DNA from: Gemmatimonadota bacterium
GTDB lineage: Bacteria > Gemmatimonadota > Gemmatimonadetes > Longimicrobiales > Gaopeijiaceae
Direction: 5' to 3'
NCBI GenBank assembly: GCA_022822425.1
Contig: JAJEBS010000275.1
Location: 1 to 36,494 of the forward strand
Length of the DNA: 36,494 nt
Below are positions 1 through 9,029 of this stretch, piece by piece (the stretch's first letter is position 1; every line of letters begins with the position of its first letter). Below the pieces are notes generated by a model. That model was not told the origin of the DNA. It did not search any database and worked only from the letters and a program-made list of their open reading frames with translations. Position numbers and translations under genes: made by a program.

Positions 1-1
1 G

Positions 2-832
2 GAGAACCCGGTGCGGCTCTCCGAAGTGGCGGACTCCAACTTCTCCTACTGGCACTCGGCGACGTTCAACAACGACGGCACCACCGTAATGTTCACCGAC
101 GAGTGGGGCGGCGGCGGCTCCCCCAAGTGCCGCGAGACCGATCCCATGGAGTGGGGCGCCAACGCCATCTTCACCATCGAGGACGGCGACATGGTGTTCC
201 AGAGCTACTACAAGATGCCCGCGCCGCAGACGACGCTGGAGAACTGCGTCGCCCACAACGGCTCGCTGATCCCGATTCCGGGCCGCGACATCATGATCCA
301 GGGATGGTACCAGGGCGGCATCTCCCTGATCGACTGGACCGATCCCGCCAACCCGGTGGAGATCGCATTCTTCGACCGCGGGCCGGTCGACCCCGAGGTG
401 ATGCGGAGCGGCGGCAGCTGGTCGGTCTACTGGTACAACGGAGTAATCGTCAACTCCGAGATCGCGCGCGGGCTCGACATCTTCGAGCTGACGACGAGCG
501 AGGTAATGACGCAGAACGAGATCGACGCCGCCAACTCGGTCACGCTGACCCAGCTCAACTCCCAGGGACAGCCGATCTTCGAATGGCCCGCCACCTTCGC
601 GCTGGCGCGGGCGTATCTCGATCAGTTGGAGCGGCATCGCGGACTGGACGCGGCCCGCATCGCATCGGCGCGGGATGATCTTTCGGCCGCCGAAGGCTTG
701 ATGGGGTCGGCGCGCGCTTCGGCGCTGCGTTCTCTGGCGGACGCCCTCGGCTCAGACGCCGGCCGGGCGCTGGACTCCGCCAAGGTCGAGAAGCTGGCAG
801 CCGCGGTGCGCGACCTGGCCGACGCGGGGTGA
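2..832 (+). CDS. LVIVD-repeat exported protein, C-terminal part (5' end outside window)
   Basis: The frame is open from the first bases of the window and ends at TGA 830-832, so the gene begins upstream; the GTG at 11 is internal. Its 273 visible residues align without gaps to the last 273 residues of the next gene, with about 36 differences by my hand alignment (about 87% identity). The first 80 or so bases match that gene exactly. It carries one clear LVIVD-type repeat (GISLIDWTDPANP) and a helical Ala/Arg/Leu-rich tail. LVIVD repeats form beta-propeller surfaces in exported proteins; no enzyme function can be assigned. It is probably a secreted or surface protein, arisen with its neighbour by tandem duplication. 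Confidence 0.85.
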   Translation, partial: ENPVRLSEVADSNFSYWHSATFNNDGTTVMFTDEWGGGGSPKCRETDPMEWGANAIFTIEDGDMVFQSYYKMPAPQTTLENCVAHNGSLIPIPGRDIMIQGWYQGGISLIDWTDPANPVEIAFFDRGPVDPEVMRSGGSWSVYWYNGVIVNSEIARGLDIFELTTSEVMTQNEIDAANSVTLTQLNSQGQPIFEWPATFALARAYLDQLERHRGLDAARIASARDDLSAAEGLMGSARASALRSLADALGSDAGRALDSAKVEKLAAAVRDLADAG

Positions 833-872
833 TCATTCGTCCTTCATGTTCATTTCGAATCGAGGAACCCGC

Positions 873-2882
873 ATGACCTCTCTCCCATCGACCCGTGACC
901 GCGCGGGAGACCCGGCGCGCCTGTCCGCGCTTCTTGCCTGCGCGGCCCTGCTCGTTCTCGTGCCCGCCTGCGCGGGATACTCGTTGCCCGATGCCGGCGC
1001 GGCCCCCGCGAATCTCGCGCCCCTGCGCGTGAGCCCGCCCACGCCCGATCCGCGCGTTGGGCTGGCGCCCGGACTGTTCGATGCCGGCGAGGCGATCTGG
1101 AATCTGCGGCTGGTCTCGGCCACGCCCCCGCCCGAGCCCTTCGTGGGCCAGACCAACTCGGACCTGGCCTTCACCGGGCCCTACGCCATCCAGGGCAACT
1201 ACGACGGCATCCAGATCTGGGACATCTCCGACCCGGCCAACCCCGAGTCGGTGATCAGCTACGTGTGCCCGGCCTCGCAGAGCGACGTCTCCGTCTACGA
1301 GAACCTGCTGTTCGTGTCGGGCGAGGGGTTCGGCGGGCGGCTCGACTGCGGCGGCGAGGGCATCGAGGAGGCCGTGAGCCACGACCGGCTGCGCGGCATC
1401 CGCATCTTCGACATCTCCGACATCACCGCGCCCCAATACGTCGCCAACGTGCAGACCTGCCGCGGCTCGCACACCCACACCGTGCTCAAGCACCCCGGCG
1501 ACGACGAGAACGTCTACGTCTACGTCTCCGGCTCGGCTCCGGTACGGCCCGCCGAAGAACTGCCGGGCTGTTCCGACGCACCCCCGGAGGAGGATCCCAA
1601 CACCGCGCTCTTCCGCATCGAGGTCATCAAGGTGCCCCTGGCCGATCCGGCCAGCGCGGCGATCGTCAGCTCGCCCCGCATCTTCGAGGACCTGGTGGCG
1701 CCTCCCACGCACGGTCTCGCGCCCGACGATATCGCCGAGATCGAGGCTGCCCGCGAGACCGGCGCCTTCGTCGTCGAGATGATGGGCATGGCGGTCGTCC
1801 TGCCGGACCGCTACATCGAGCCGCTGCTGGCGCAGATGGTGGCCCAGCGCGGAGGCGAGGGTCCCCCCACCGCCGCCGACAGCGCGGCGCTGCGCGAAGC
1901 CCTGCCGGCGATCATGGAGCAGATGACGGGAGGGGCGCATGGAGAGGCTTCCGGCCCCACCCAGTGCCACGACATCACCGTGTACCCGGCCATCGGGCTC
2001 GCGGGCGGGGCCTGCGAGGGGTACGGCATGCTGATCGACATCAGCGACCCGGAGAACCCGGTGCGGCTCTCCGAAGTGGCGGACTCCAACTTCTCCTACT
2101 GGCACTCGGCGACGTTCAACAACGACGGCTCGACCGTGATGTTCACCGACGAGTGGGGCGGCGGCGGTGCGCCCAAGTGCCGTGCCTCGGATCCGAAGGA
2201 GTGGGGCGCCAACGCCATCTTCACCGTCGAGGACGGGGAGATGGTGTTCCAGAGCTACTTCAAGCTGCCGGCGCCGCAAACGCCGCAGGAGAATTGCGTC
2301 GCGCACAACGGCTCGCTGATTCCGATCCCCGGCCGCGACATCATGATCCAGGGATGGTACCAGGGCGGCATCTCCCTGATCGACTGGACGGATCCCACCA
2401 ATCCGGTGGAGATCGCGTACTTCGACCGCGGACCCGTCGACGGCGAGGTGATGCGGATGGGCGGCAGCTGGTCGGTCTACTGGTACAACGGCGTGATCGT
2501 CAACTCCGAGATCGCGCGCGGGCTGGACATCCTCGAGCTGGTCCCGAGCGAGGTCCTGACCCGGAACGAAATCGACGCGGCCAACGCCGTCGTCCTGACC
2601 CATCTCAATTCGCAGGGACAGCCCGTCTTCGAGTGGCCGGCGACTTTCGCGCTGGCGCGGGCCTACCTGGACCAGCTCGAGCGGCGACGCGGGCTGGACG
2701 CGGCCCGAATCGCGTCGGCGCGGGATGAACTGGCCGCAGCCGAGGGCATGATGGGGTCCGGACGCGCCTCCGCGCTGCGCTCGCTGGCGGACGCGCTCGA
2801 CGCCGAAGTGGGTGGAGCGCTCGATGCCGCCAAGGTGGAGAAGCTGGCGGACGCGGTGCGGGATCTGGCGGACGCGGGGTAG
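873..2882 (+). CDS. LVIVD-repeat exported protein, probable lipoprotein
   Basis: This 669-aa protein follows its partial paralogue after 40 bases. I chose ATG 873, not ATG 846, because GAGGAA lies just upstream at 863-868 and because a signal peptide then follows directly: Arg-rich start, hydrophobic stretch at residues 18-32, and a possible lipobox VPAC with Cys33. At least four LVIVD-like repeats are visible (GIQIWDISDPANP, GIRIFDISDITAP, GMLIDISDPENP, GISLIDWTDPTNP), consistent with a beta-propeller. Conserved Cys, His and Trp occur between repeats, for example in TQCHDITVYP. The last 80 residues are predicted helical and follow the propeller. It probably acts in the periplasm or at the outer membrane; the substrate is unknown. 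I am confident of the family and unsure of the lipid anchor. Confidence 0.87.
   Translation: MTSLPSTRDRAGDPARLSALLACAALLVLVPACAGYSLPDAGAAPANLAPLRVSPPTPDPRVGLAPGLFDAGEAIWNLRLVSATPPPEPFVGQTNSDLAFTGPYAIQGNYDGIQIWDISDPANPESVISYVCPASQSDVSVYENLLFVSGEGFGGRLDCGGEGIEEAVSHDRLRGIRIFDISDITAPQYVANVQTCRGSHTHTVLKHPGDDENVYVYVSGSAPVRPAEELPGCSDAPPEEDPNTALFRIEVIKVPLADPASAAIVSSPRIFEDLVAPPTHGLAPDDIAEIEAARETGAFVVEMMGMAVVLPDRYIEPLLAQMVAQRGGEGPPTAADSAALREALPAIMEQMTGGAHGEASGPTQCHDITVYPAIGLAGGACEGYGMLIDISDPENPVRLSEVADSNFSYWHSATFNNDGSTVMFTDEWGGGGAPKCRASDPKEWGANAIFTVEDGEMVFQSYFKLPAPQTPQENCVAHNGSLIPIPGRDIMIQGWYQGGISLIDWTDPTNPVEIAYFDRGPVDGEVMRMGGSWSVYWYNGVIVNSEIARGLDILELVPSEVLTRNEIDAANAVVLTHLNSQGQPVFEWPATFALARAYLDQLERRRGLDAARIASARDELAAAEGMMGSGRASALRSLADALDAEVGGALDAAKVEKLADAVRDLADAG
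2051..2882 (+). repeat. Second copy of an 832-bp tandem duplication (first copy 1-832)
   Basis: Bases 1-832 and 2051-2882 correspond end to end, with the first 80 or so bases identical and scattered, mostly synonymous or conservative differences after that. This shows that the two LVIVD genes are recent tandem paralogues. The exact stretch may reflect gene conversion. Confidence 0.9.
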
Positions 2883-2910
2883 CTGCCGGACGCGGCCCGG
2901 CCCGCTTGCC

Positions 2911-2924
2911 GCGCGCTCGCGCGC
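2911..2924 (+). terminator. Possible weak hairpin after the LVIVD genes
   Basis: GCGCG-CTCG-CGCGC can form a 5-bp GC stem with a 4-nt loop, 29 bases after the stop codon. No T-run follows, so it is at best a weak intrinsic terminator. It sits in the 130-bp spacer before the HD-domain gene. Confidence 0.25.
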
Positions 2925-3012
2925 GCCGTACTAGTCAATTGGATGCAAAGGCTCTTCCCGTCGTCGGAAACGGGCGGCGACGGGAGGCCGCTCACCCTGA
3001 CCGGAGGTCGAG

Positions 3013-3828
3013 ATGGTGGAAGTCGATCGCAAAACCTTCCTCGCAAGCCTTCCCGCAGGTGCTCTCGCCGTCATGTCCCACGAGGACAAGGCGGAGGCCC
3101 TCGAGCACTACATGGAAGACGAACTGGACAAGAAGATCGCCGCACGGCGAGGGGAGGCGGACGGGGAAGCCGGCTCCATCATCACTCTCGAGGAGCTGGA
3201 GCAGGAGGGACCCCGGTCGCCGCGCGGCACCGGGCGGCTCTTCCAGCCCCGCGAAGAGGAATTCGAGCCGATGCCGGAGGCGCCGACGCTGCTCGACTAT
3301 TTCCGGCTTCGCTTCGCACCCGCGAACCACGTCCTGCAGAGCGCCACGCACGCACTCACCACGGGGCAGCCCGAGCGCACCATCTTCGCCTGCCTGATGC
3401 ACGACGTGGTGCTCAACATGATCAAGGTGGACCACGGGTGGTGGGGCGCGCAGTTGATCGAGCCCTACGTGGACGAGCGTATCGCCTGGGGCATCCGCTA
3501 CCACGGGCCGCTGCGCTTCTATCCCGACGATGAGTTCGGGTACGAGTATCCGGAGATGTACAATCGCATCTTCGGACACGACTACGTCCCGGAGCCCTAC
3601 ATCAAGGAAGCCTACGAGTTCGCACGCAATCACCGGTACTACGCGGAGTCGCGGCTGATCACGGTGAACGACACCTACGCGTTCCAGGACGACATGGACG
3701 TGAACATCGAGGTGTTCACCGACATCATCGGGCGCCAGTTCAAGCAGCCGAAGGAAGGGCTGGGCTTCGACAACAGCCCGGTCGCGCACATGTGGCGCAC
3801 GATCGCGAACCCGAACAGGCCGCTGTAG
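3013..3828 (+). CDS. HD-domain protein resembling mixed-valence diiron oxygenases
   Basis: This is a 271-aa soluble protein. ATG 3013 has a good ribosome binding site, CGGAGG at 3001-3006. I see no signal peptide. Residues 1-90 are charged and probably helical. Residues 100-225 carry spaced ligands of an HD fold: H106 and H113, the H130-D131 pair in LMHDVV, H141 in DHGWWGAQL, H164 in RYHG, and a late Asp, D220, in TVNDTYAF. The order H...HD...H...H...D, with the Gly-Ala after H141, is that of PhnZ/TmpB/inositol-oxygenase-type HD proteins, which oxidise C-H bonds with two irons; plain phosphohydrolases of the superfamily share part of it. I infer a metal-dependent enzyme and cannot name the substrate. 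No phosphonate genes are nearby. The next gene starts 117 bases on. Confidence 0.75.
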   Translation: MVEVDRKTFLASLPAGALAVMSHEDKAEALEHYMEDELDKKIAARRGEADGEAGSIITLEELEQEGPRSPRGTGRLFQPREEEFEPMPEAPTLLDYFRLRFAPANHVLQSATHALTTGQPERTIFACLMHDVVLNMIKVDHGWWGAQLIEPYVDERIAWGIRYHGPLRFYPDDEFGYEYPEMYNRIFGHDYVPEPYIKEAYEFARNHRYYAESRLITVNDTYAFQDDMDVNIEVFTDIIGRQFKQPKEGLGFDNSPVAHMWRTIANPNRPL

Positions 3829-3944
3829 GGAGGAACCTCGCAGGGAGCCGGCGGGTTCGAAGTTCAACTTCGAGCGCCGGCGGGGGTCCCGAACAGGGGT
3901 CGGGGCGCCGAAGAAGGACCGGGGGTGGTGGTGTGGACAGGAAG

Positions 3945-6785
3945 ATGAAGCAGGAATGGGCAGGAGCCCGGCACCGATTCACGGTCGGAGGCCGGGTTCC
4001 TGCCTTTCTGGTGATGGCCGTGCTCTCGCAGGTCGCCGCGGTGCTCTCGCCGGTTACGGCCGCGCACGCGCAGGCACCCGGGGAATACCATGTGCGCGGG
4101 GTCGTCACCGACTCGACGGGCGCGGCGCTGCACAACGCCATGGTGGTCGCGCTCACGAGACCCGACTCGGTGCTGGCCGAGTACACCCTCTCGGCCCAGG
4201 ACGGCCGCTTCACTATCGACGGCCTCCCGGCGGGCGGCTACATCCTCCAGGTAACGCTCATCGGCTACCGGACCCTGCGCCGCGACTTCGACGTCGCGAA
4301 CACCCACGTGGACGCCGGCAGGGTGGCGCTGGCGGTGACGGCGCTGGAAGTGGACTCGGTGGTGGTCAGCGTGGAACACGTCCCCTTCGTGAACCAGCGC
4401 GACACCTTCAGCTACAACGTGCAGGCCTTTCCGACCCCGCCCAACGCGACCGTCGAGGAGTTGCTGCGGCGGCTTCCGGGCATCGACGTCGACGCCGACG
4501 GGTCGATCACCGCACAGGGCGAAGCGGTCGCGAAGATCCTCGTGGACGGCAAGGAGTTCTTCGGCGATGACTCGTCGGTCGCGCTGGAGAACCTGCCCGC
4601 GGACGCCATCGAACAGATCGCCGTGTACGACAAGGAGTCGGACATGGCCGAGTTCACGGGCATCCCCGACGGCGAGGAGGAGCGCACGATCAACCTGAAA
4701 CTCAGGGAAGAGGCGAGGAGCGGGTACTTCGGCCGCGCCAGGGGCGACGTCGGCGGAGACGGGGGCAGCCGCGCCCGTCTCACCGCGCCCGTGGGCGCCG
4801 AGGCGCGCTACAACGGTTCCCTTTCCCTGAATCGCTTCTCGCCCACCGTCCAGCTGGCACTGACCGCGAACGCGAACAACGTGAACCAGGGACGCTCCCG
4901 CGGTGGCTTCCCGAATCTCGCCGCCGGCATGCCGGGTGGAGGCGGCGGGAGGTCGAGCGACGGTCTTACCGAAACGATGAGCCTCGGGATCAACGGAAGC
5001 CGCGAGTTCAGCGAGGAGACCTGGCTGCGGGGCAGCTACACCATCCGCCAGCTGGACAATCTCCAGGACCGGAGCCTGCAGCAGCGGGCCCTCTTCGGAT
5101 CGGATGTCGCGTCGCTGGTCGACCAGACCAGCAAACAGGAAGCCGGCAACGTGAGTCATCGCCTGGACCTGAACGGGCAGCTCGAATTCTCGGAAGGGCA
5201 CGAGCTGCGGGTCCGCATGAGGGGGAACGCGCGCGCGTCGTCGCTCACCTCGTTCGCCAATCGGCAAACGCATACCCTCGGCGGGGACATGCTCAATTCC
5301 GCCACCACCGACTACCTGGTGGACGGAAACGAGCTGGGCGGGGACGGACGGCTCACCTGGCGCAAGCGCCTGAACGAAGAGGGCCGCAGCATCGTCGCGG
5401 AGCTGACGAGCGACCTCGAGGACTCCGATGTCTCCGCCGACCTGTCCTCGCTGGTTTCGGGGGAGAGTCGCATCCGGGACGGCGAAGATGATGTCGACGA
5501 TGTGCGCGAGATCCTGCAGGACCACTCTCGCGTGGGGTGGACCCGGACCAATTCGGCGCGCCTCTCGCTGACGCAGCCGCTCGCGGAGGGGCACACGATC
5601 GAGCTCTTCGGCCGGCGCAACGCGACCCACCAGGACCGCAACAACGCGGTCTACGATCACGTCGACGGCACTCTCGTCCACAACCCGCGGATGAGTTCGG
5701 GATTCGAACGGGCCTACACCTACCTCCAGGGCGGCACGCGCTACAGCCGCAACACCGAAAGCTCCTGGCTCACGCTCGGGCTGCGCGTGCAGAGATCCAA
5801 CCTCGACGGCGTCATCCTGGGCCGGGACGAATCCATCGCCAACGGCTACACGCACCTGCTCGGCAACGCACGGCTGAAGAAGGAGATCAAGGAAGGGCAG
5901 ACGCTCCAGCTCCGCTACGAGGGCTCGAGTCGCGAGCCGTCGCTGACGCAGCTCCAGCCCTACAGCGACAACACCGATCCCCTCAACATCTACTCCGGGA
6001 ACCCGGATCTGCGCCCGGAATACCGGCACCGGGTCAACGCGGACTATCGTTTCTTCGATGAGGCGACCTTCATCAACCTCCGCACCTTCACCCGCTTCAC
6101 CTACACCGACAACAACATCTCGATGTCGCGGGTTTTCGACGAGCGCGGCTTTCAGACCCGGATGCCGGTCAACACCAGCGGCGAGTGGTCCGGCAGCCTG
6201 GGAGCCAACTTCGACACCCCGGTCCGGAGGCTGGGCATCGATGTCGAGCTCGAATACGACGTCAGCTATTCCGAGGGGACGGAGCTCGTGAACCACGCGG
6301 CCAACGAGAGCCGCATTCTGCGCAACTCGCTCGAGATCGGGGTGGACAACCGCGAGAAGGACCGGCTGGACGTGCGCGCCTCGGTCAGCTTCAACTTCAA
6401 CGATGTCGCGTACTCGCTGAACCAGGAGCTCGACCGCGGCTACGTCAACAGCCAGTACCGCGCGGAGGCCACCTGGCACATCGGCGACGCCTGGACCCTG
6501 GAATCGGATTTCCGCCACCGGGTCTTCGACCAGGGACTCTTCGGGGAGGCGCGCAACGTCGCGCGCTGGGATGCCGCCATCTCCCGGCGCGTGCTCAACG
6601 AACGCGCCGAGATCGAACTGCGCGCCTACGACCTCCTGAACCAGAACCAGGGCGTCGCGATCACCAATTCGGCGAACTACATCGAGGAGTCGCGGACGGA
6701 CTCGCTCGGGCAGTACTTCATGCTCCGGGTGATGTACCGGCTGGGCACGCCGATGGACCGGAGGGGGTCGCGGAGAGGACGGTAG
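3945..6785 (+). CDS. TonB-dependent outer-membrane receptor with N-terminal carboxypeptidase-regulatory-like domain
   Basis: This 946-aa protein belongs to the outer-membrane beta-barrel/TonB-receptor family that imports substrates using TonB energy. I chose ATG 3945 because a signal peptide follows at once (hydrophobic residues 18-40, cleavage near AHA-QA at 42-44). GTG 3933, four codons earlier, is an alternative, and an upstream ATG at 3792 would overlap the previous gene. Residues 48-125 look like a CarboxypepD_reg-type Ig fold (VRGVVTDSTG). Residues 140-240 are a plug domain with VEELLRRLPGIDVDADG and KILVDGKEFF. The rest is barrel strands, with the motif NPDLRPE typical of receptor barrels. 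The protein ends in a basic tail rather than an aromatic residue. Its ligand is unknown; no SusD-like partner is present. Confidence 0.9.
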   Translation: MKQEWAGARHRFTVGGRVPAFLVMAVLSQVAAVLSPVTAAHAQAPGEYHVRGVVTDSTGAALHNAMVVALTRPDSVLAEYTLSAQDGRFTIDGLPAGGYILQVTLIGYRTLRRDFDVANTHVDAGRVALAVTALEVDSVVVSVEHVPFVNQRDTFSYNVQAFPTPPNATVEELLRRLPGIDVDADGSITAQGEAVAKILVDGKEFFGDDSSVALENLPADAIEQIAVYDKESDMAEFTGIPDGEEERTINLKLREEARSGYFGRARGDVGGDGGSRARLTAPVGAEARYNGSLSLNRFSPTVQLALTANANNVNQGRSRGGFPNLAAGMPGGGGGRSSDGLTETMSLGINGSREFSEETWLRGSYTIRQLDNLQDRSLQQRALFGSDVASLVDQTSKQEAGNVSHRLDLNGQLEFSEGHELRVRMRGNARASSLTSFANRQTHTLGGDMLNSATTDYLVDGNELGGDGRLTWRKRLNEEGRSIVAELTSDLEDSDVSADLSSLVSGESRIRDGEDDVDDVREILQDHSRVGWTRTNSARLSLTQPLAEGHTIELFGRRNATHQDRNNAVYDHVDGTLVHNPRMSSGFERAYTYLQGGTRYSRNTESSWLTLGLRVQRSNLDGVILGRDESIANGYTHLLGNARLKKEIKEGQTLQLRYEGSSREPSLTQLQPYSDNTDPLNIYSGNPDLRPEYRHRVNADYRFFDEATFINLRTFTRFTYTDNNISMSRVFDERGFQTRMPVNTSGEWSGSLGANFDTPVRRLGIDVELEYDVSYSEGTELVNHAANESRILRNSLEIGVDNREKDRLDVRASVSFNFNDVAYSLNQELDRGYVNSQYRAEATWHIGDAWTLESDFRHRVFDQGLFGEARNVARWDAAISRRVLNERAEIELRAYDLLNQNQGVAITNSANYIEESRTDSLGQYFMLRVMYRLGTPMDRRGSRRGR

Positions 6786-6985
6786 GGGTCGGGCGCATCG
6801 CGGCTCGGCTGGTGGAGCAGTTCTTCCGCGCGCTGCCGGGCCGGTTCCTGTCGCGTTGCGCGCTTTGTTCGCATGCCATAGCCTTGCGAGTGTTCGGGCT
6901 CGTCACGCTGAGCGTCTCCTCGTGCGCGACGGCCCGCGCCTGTTGAAGACGCAGCGCACACCAGCTACGCGGAGCAAGAGCGCAA

Positions 6986-8611
6986 ATGCGAGCAATCCGA
7001 ATCCTGGCCCTGGTCCTGATTACGGCGGGAGCCACCGTGGGGGTGGCCACCTGCGGCGGTGACGGGGGAACCGAACCGACCCCTGTTACGCCTCCCACAC
7101 CTCCGACGCCCCCGCCTCCGGCAAACCGCGCGCCCACCGCATCGGGCAGCATCGACGCGCAGACGATCCCGGCCGGGGAGAGCGTCACTGTCAACGTGGC
7201 TGGCAACTTCACCGATCCGGACGGCAACACGCTGTCCTTCTCGGCGGCCAGCTCCGATGACGCGGTGGCCACGGCTTCGGTGTCGGGGAGCAACGTGACC
7301 ATCAACGGGGTGGCGGCGGGATCCGCGACCGTGACCGTGACGGCGAGCGATCCGGGCGGACTGAGCGCGACTCAGAGCATCAGCGTGACGGTGGAAGCCG
7401 TCAACCAGGCGCCCGTGGGTGAAGGCATCATCGACGACCAGGGCATGGTCGTGGGCGACGAGGTTACGGTGGACGTTTCCGCCAACTTCAGCGACCCCGA
7501 CGGGGATGAACTGGTCTACACCGCCACCAGCTCGGATACCGCCGTGGCGACCGTGGCGACCGACGGTGCCATGGTGACCATCACGGCCCTGGCCGCGGGC
7601 GAAGCCACCGTGACGGTGACCGCCACCGATCCGGGCGAGCTCTCGGCGACACAGGAGTTCGGCGTGACGGTCGAGGAAGCCAACGAGCCGCCCATGGCGG
7701 AAGGCACCATCGACGACGTGACCGTCGTCGCTGGCAGCGAGGTGACGGTGGACGTGGTGGCCAACTTCAGCGATCCAGACGGGGATGACCTGACCTACGC
7801 CGCGACCAGCTCGGATGACGCGGTGGCGACCGTGGCGATGGAAGGTGCCATGGTGACCGTCACGGGCGTCGCGCCGGGGAGCGCCACCGTGACCGTGACC
7901 GCCTCAGATGCGGGCATGGCGTCGGCCAGCCTGGAGTTCGGTGTGACCGTCACGCCGCCCCCCGTGCCACCCGAGATCGTCGACACGATCCCCACCCACG
8001 ACATGATCGTGGACAGCATGGTTGTGCTGGACGTGGCGTCGTACTTCGAGGACGCTGAGCTTACCTATGCGGCGACGACCTCGGACGAGGCGGTGGCCGT
8101 GGCATCCGTGGACGGCAGCATGGTGACCACGACGGGCACGGGCGCCGTGGAGGACAGCGTCAGCGTGGCCATGCTCGCGGTGACGGCCACGAACGAGGAC
8201 GGGTTGTCGGTCACGCAGGACTCGATCGTGGTGAGAGTGCACCAGGAGGAGTACGACAGCCTGCCTGGGATTTCGTTGAGCGAGGACGGCGTTCTCATGG
8301 CGGAGATCACTCCGAGCTTGACCATTCCGCTCACCATTTGCCAGCAGCCCTACAACTTCCCGGTCGGCGGCACCACCTTCACGGTGTTCTGGTCGGAGTG
8401 GCAACGCGCGGCCGGGGGTGGATGGGTCGTCGCCCAAGACAACCAAAAGGCCCACGTAGAAGGCCGCAATCCGAGTCTGCCGGCGGGTTCGGTCTGTCCC
8501 ATCAAGATCCAAGAGGTCCCGCCGGGCACCTACCGCCTGGTCGGCCATGTGCAGCTCGGAGATGAGATCGGCTTCTACAAGACCTCCACCTTCGTGAAGC
8601 CGGAGGGATAG
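6986..8611 (+). CDS. Lipoprotein with four Ig-like repeats and a C-terminal beta domain
   Basis: This is a 541-aa exported protein. A hydrophobic signal (residues 4-21) leads to Cys23 in VATC, a plausible though not ideal lipobox, then a Thr/Pro linker (residues 29-46). Four repeats of about 92 residues follow from residue 47, each opening with NRAP, NQAP, NEPP or a variant and holding F-DPDG and a VTVTA-D-G core. This pattern is seen in cadherin-like or bacterial Ig-like domains. The last repeat is divergent. Residues 411-541 form a separate domain with two cysteines and GTYRLVGHV; it faintly recalls BsuPI-type inhibitor domains, which is a guess. The repeats closely resemble those of the minus-strand protease lipoprotein at 19692-23198. 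The likely role is at the cell surface, in binding or adhesion. Confidence 0.8.
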   Translation: MRAIRILALVLITAGATVGVATCGGDGGTEPTPVTPPTPPTPPPPANRAPTASGSIDAQTIPAGESVTVNVAGNFTDPDGNTLSFSAASSDDAVATASVSGSNVTINGVAAGSATVTVTASDPGGLSATQSISVTVEAVNQAPVGEGIIDDQGMVVGDEVTVDVSANFSDPDGDELVYTATSSDTAVATVATDGAMVTITALAAGEATVTVTATDPGELSATQEFGVTVEEANEPPMAEGTIDDVTVVAGSEVTVDVVANFSDPDGDDLTYAATSSDDAVATVAMEGAMVTVTGVAPGSATVTVTASDAGMASASLEFGVTVTPPPVPPEIVDTIPTHDMIVDSMVVLDVASYFEDAELTYAATTSDEAVAVASVDGSMVTTTGTGAVEDSVSVAMLAVTATNEDGLSVTQDSIVVRVHQEEYDSLPGISLSEDGVLMAEITPSLTIPLTICQQPYNFPVGGTTFTVFWSEWQRAAGGGWVVAQDNQKAHVEGRNPSLPAGSVCPIKIQEVPPGTYRLVGHVQLGDEIGFYKTSTFVKPEG

Positions 8612-8757
8612 ACCGAACCTCGACCACCAAAACACCCGTTGCCGACGCGTCCGAGACGCGTCGTCCGCCATCGCCAACGCGGTGGCGGCGCGCCCTCGCG
8701 AACGCTCCGGGGAACCCGTTCAAACGGGCCTCGCGAAACCCGGGCGGCAACTGATAC

Positions 8758-8774
8758 CGGCAGCGTCGCTGCCG
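8758..8774 (+). terminator. Strong hairpin, possible terminator of the Ig-repeat lipoprotein gene
   Basis: An 8-bp perfect inverted repeat (CGGCAGCG/CGCTGCCG) surrounds a single T, so in practice it is a 6-7 bp stem with a short loop. It is not followed by a T-run, so intrinsic termination is uncertain. It lies about 150 bases after the stop at 8611. Confidence 0.3.
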
Positions 8775-8892
8775 ATGGACACGGGCATCAGTTCCGCCGG
8801 CCTGATGGCTCAACCTAACTACGTGTGTCTCTTCCGGTGTTTCGCCGTTGCGCCCTGCGCGCCGATCTGCGGTACACCTGGCACGGTCCTTG

Positions 8893-9018
8893 GTGGCCGA
8901 GGCCCCGAGCGACCAGCGCGTCTATGAACTGCGCCCACCGCTGCTGGATGAGGATGAGCCGTTCGGCACATTTGTACAGCGGCGCGCCTTGATCCAGAAG
9001 AAAGCCAACACTGCTTAG
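8893..9018 (+). pseudogene. Possible remnant: short frame resembling a protein C-terminus
   Basis: A frame with no stop from 8806 to the TAG at 9016-9018 reads, from GTG 8893, about 41 residues of ordinary protein composition (VAEAPSDQRVYELRPPLL, then a Glu/Asp-rich stretch and a Lys-rich end). Codon third positions are about 70% G or C. It has no clear ribosome binding site and ends 11 bases before the start of the large ATPase gene. It could be the tail of a gene whose front was lost when the island formed, a small unrecognised gene, or chance. The opposite strand is also open here, which weakens the call. Confidence 0.25.
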
Positions 9019-9029
9019 CGACCCGACCC

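Larger units (their letters stand above)
8612..9029 (+). other. Hairpin-rich spacer at the left edge of the accessory island
   Basis: No secure gene is present in these 418 bases. There are three inverted repeats: the self-palindromic GACGCGTC twice at 8644-8662 with a 3-nt gap, CCCGTTCAAACGGG near 8714-8727, and CGGCAGCG-T-CGCTGCCG at 8758-8774. These may terminate transcription of the lipoprotein gene or be recombination-prone. CTCGCGAA also occurs twice, on either side of the second hairpin. The right half of the spacer has an open frame, described separately. I see no convincing promoter for the large gene that follows. Confidence 0.5.

Noticed and set aside
555-2603. A 682-codon minus-strand frame
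   Set aside because: It mirrors the LVIVD genes and its composition is that of a high-GC shadow.
3864-6518. An 884-codon minus-strand frame
   Set aside because: It is antisense to the TonB receptor, which has a signal peptide, plug and barrel motifs; the antisense product resembles no protein.
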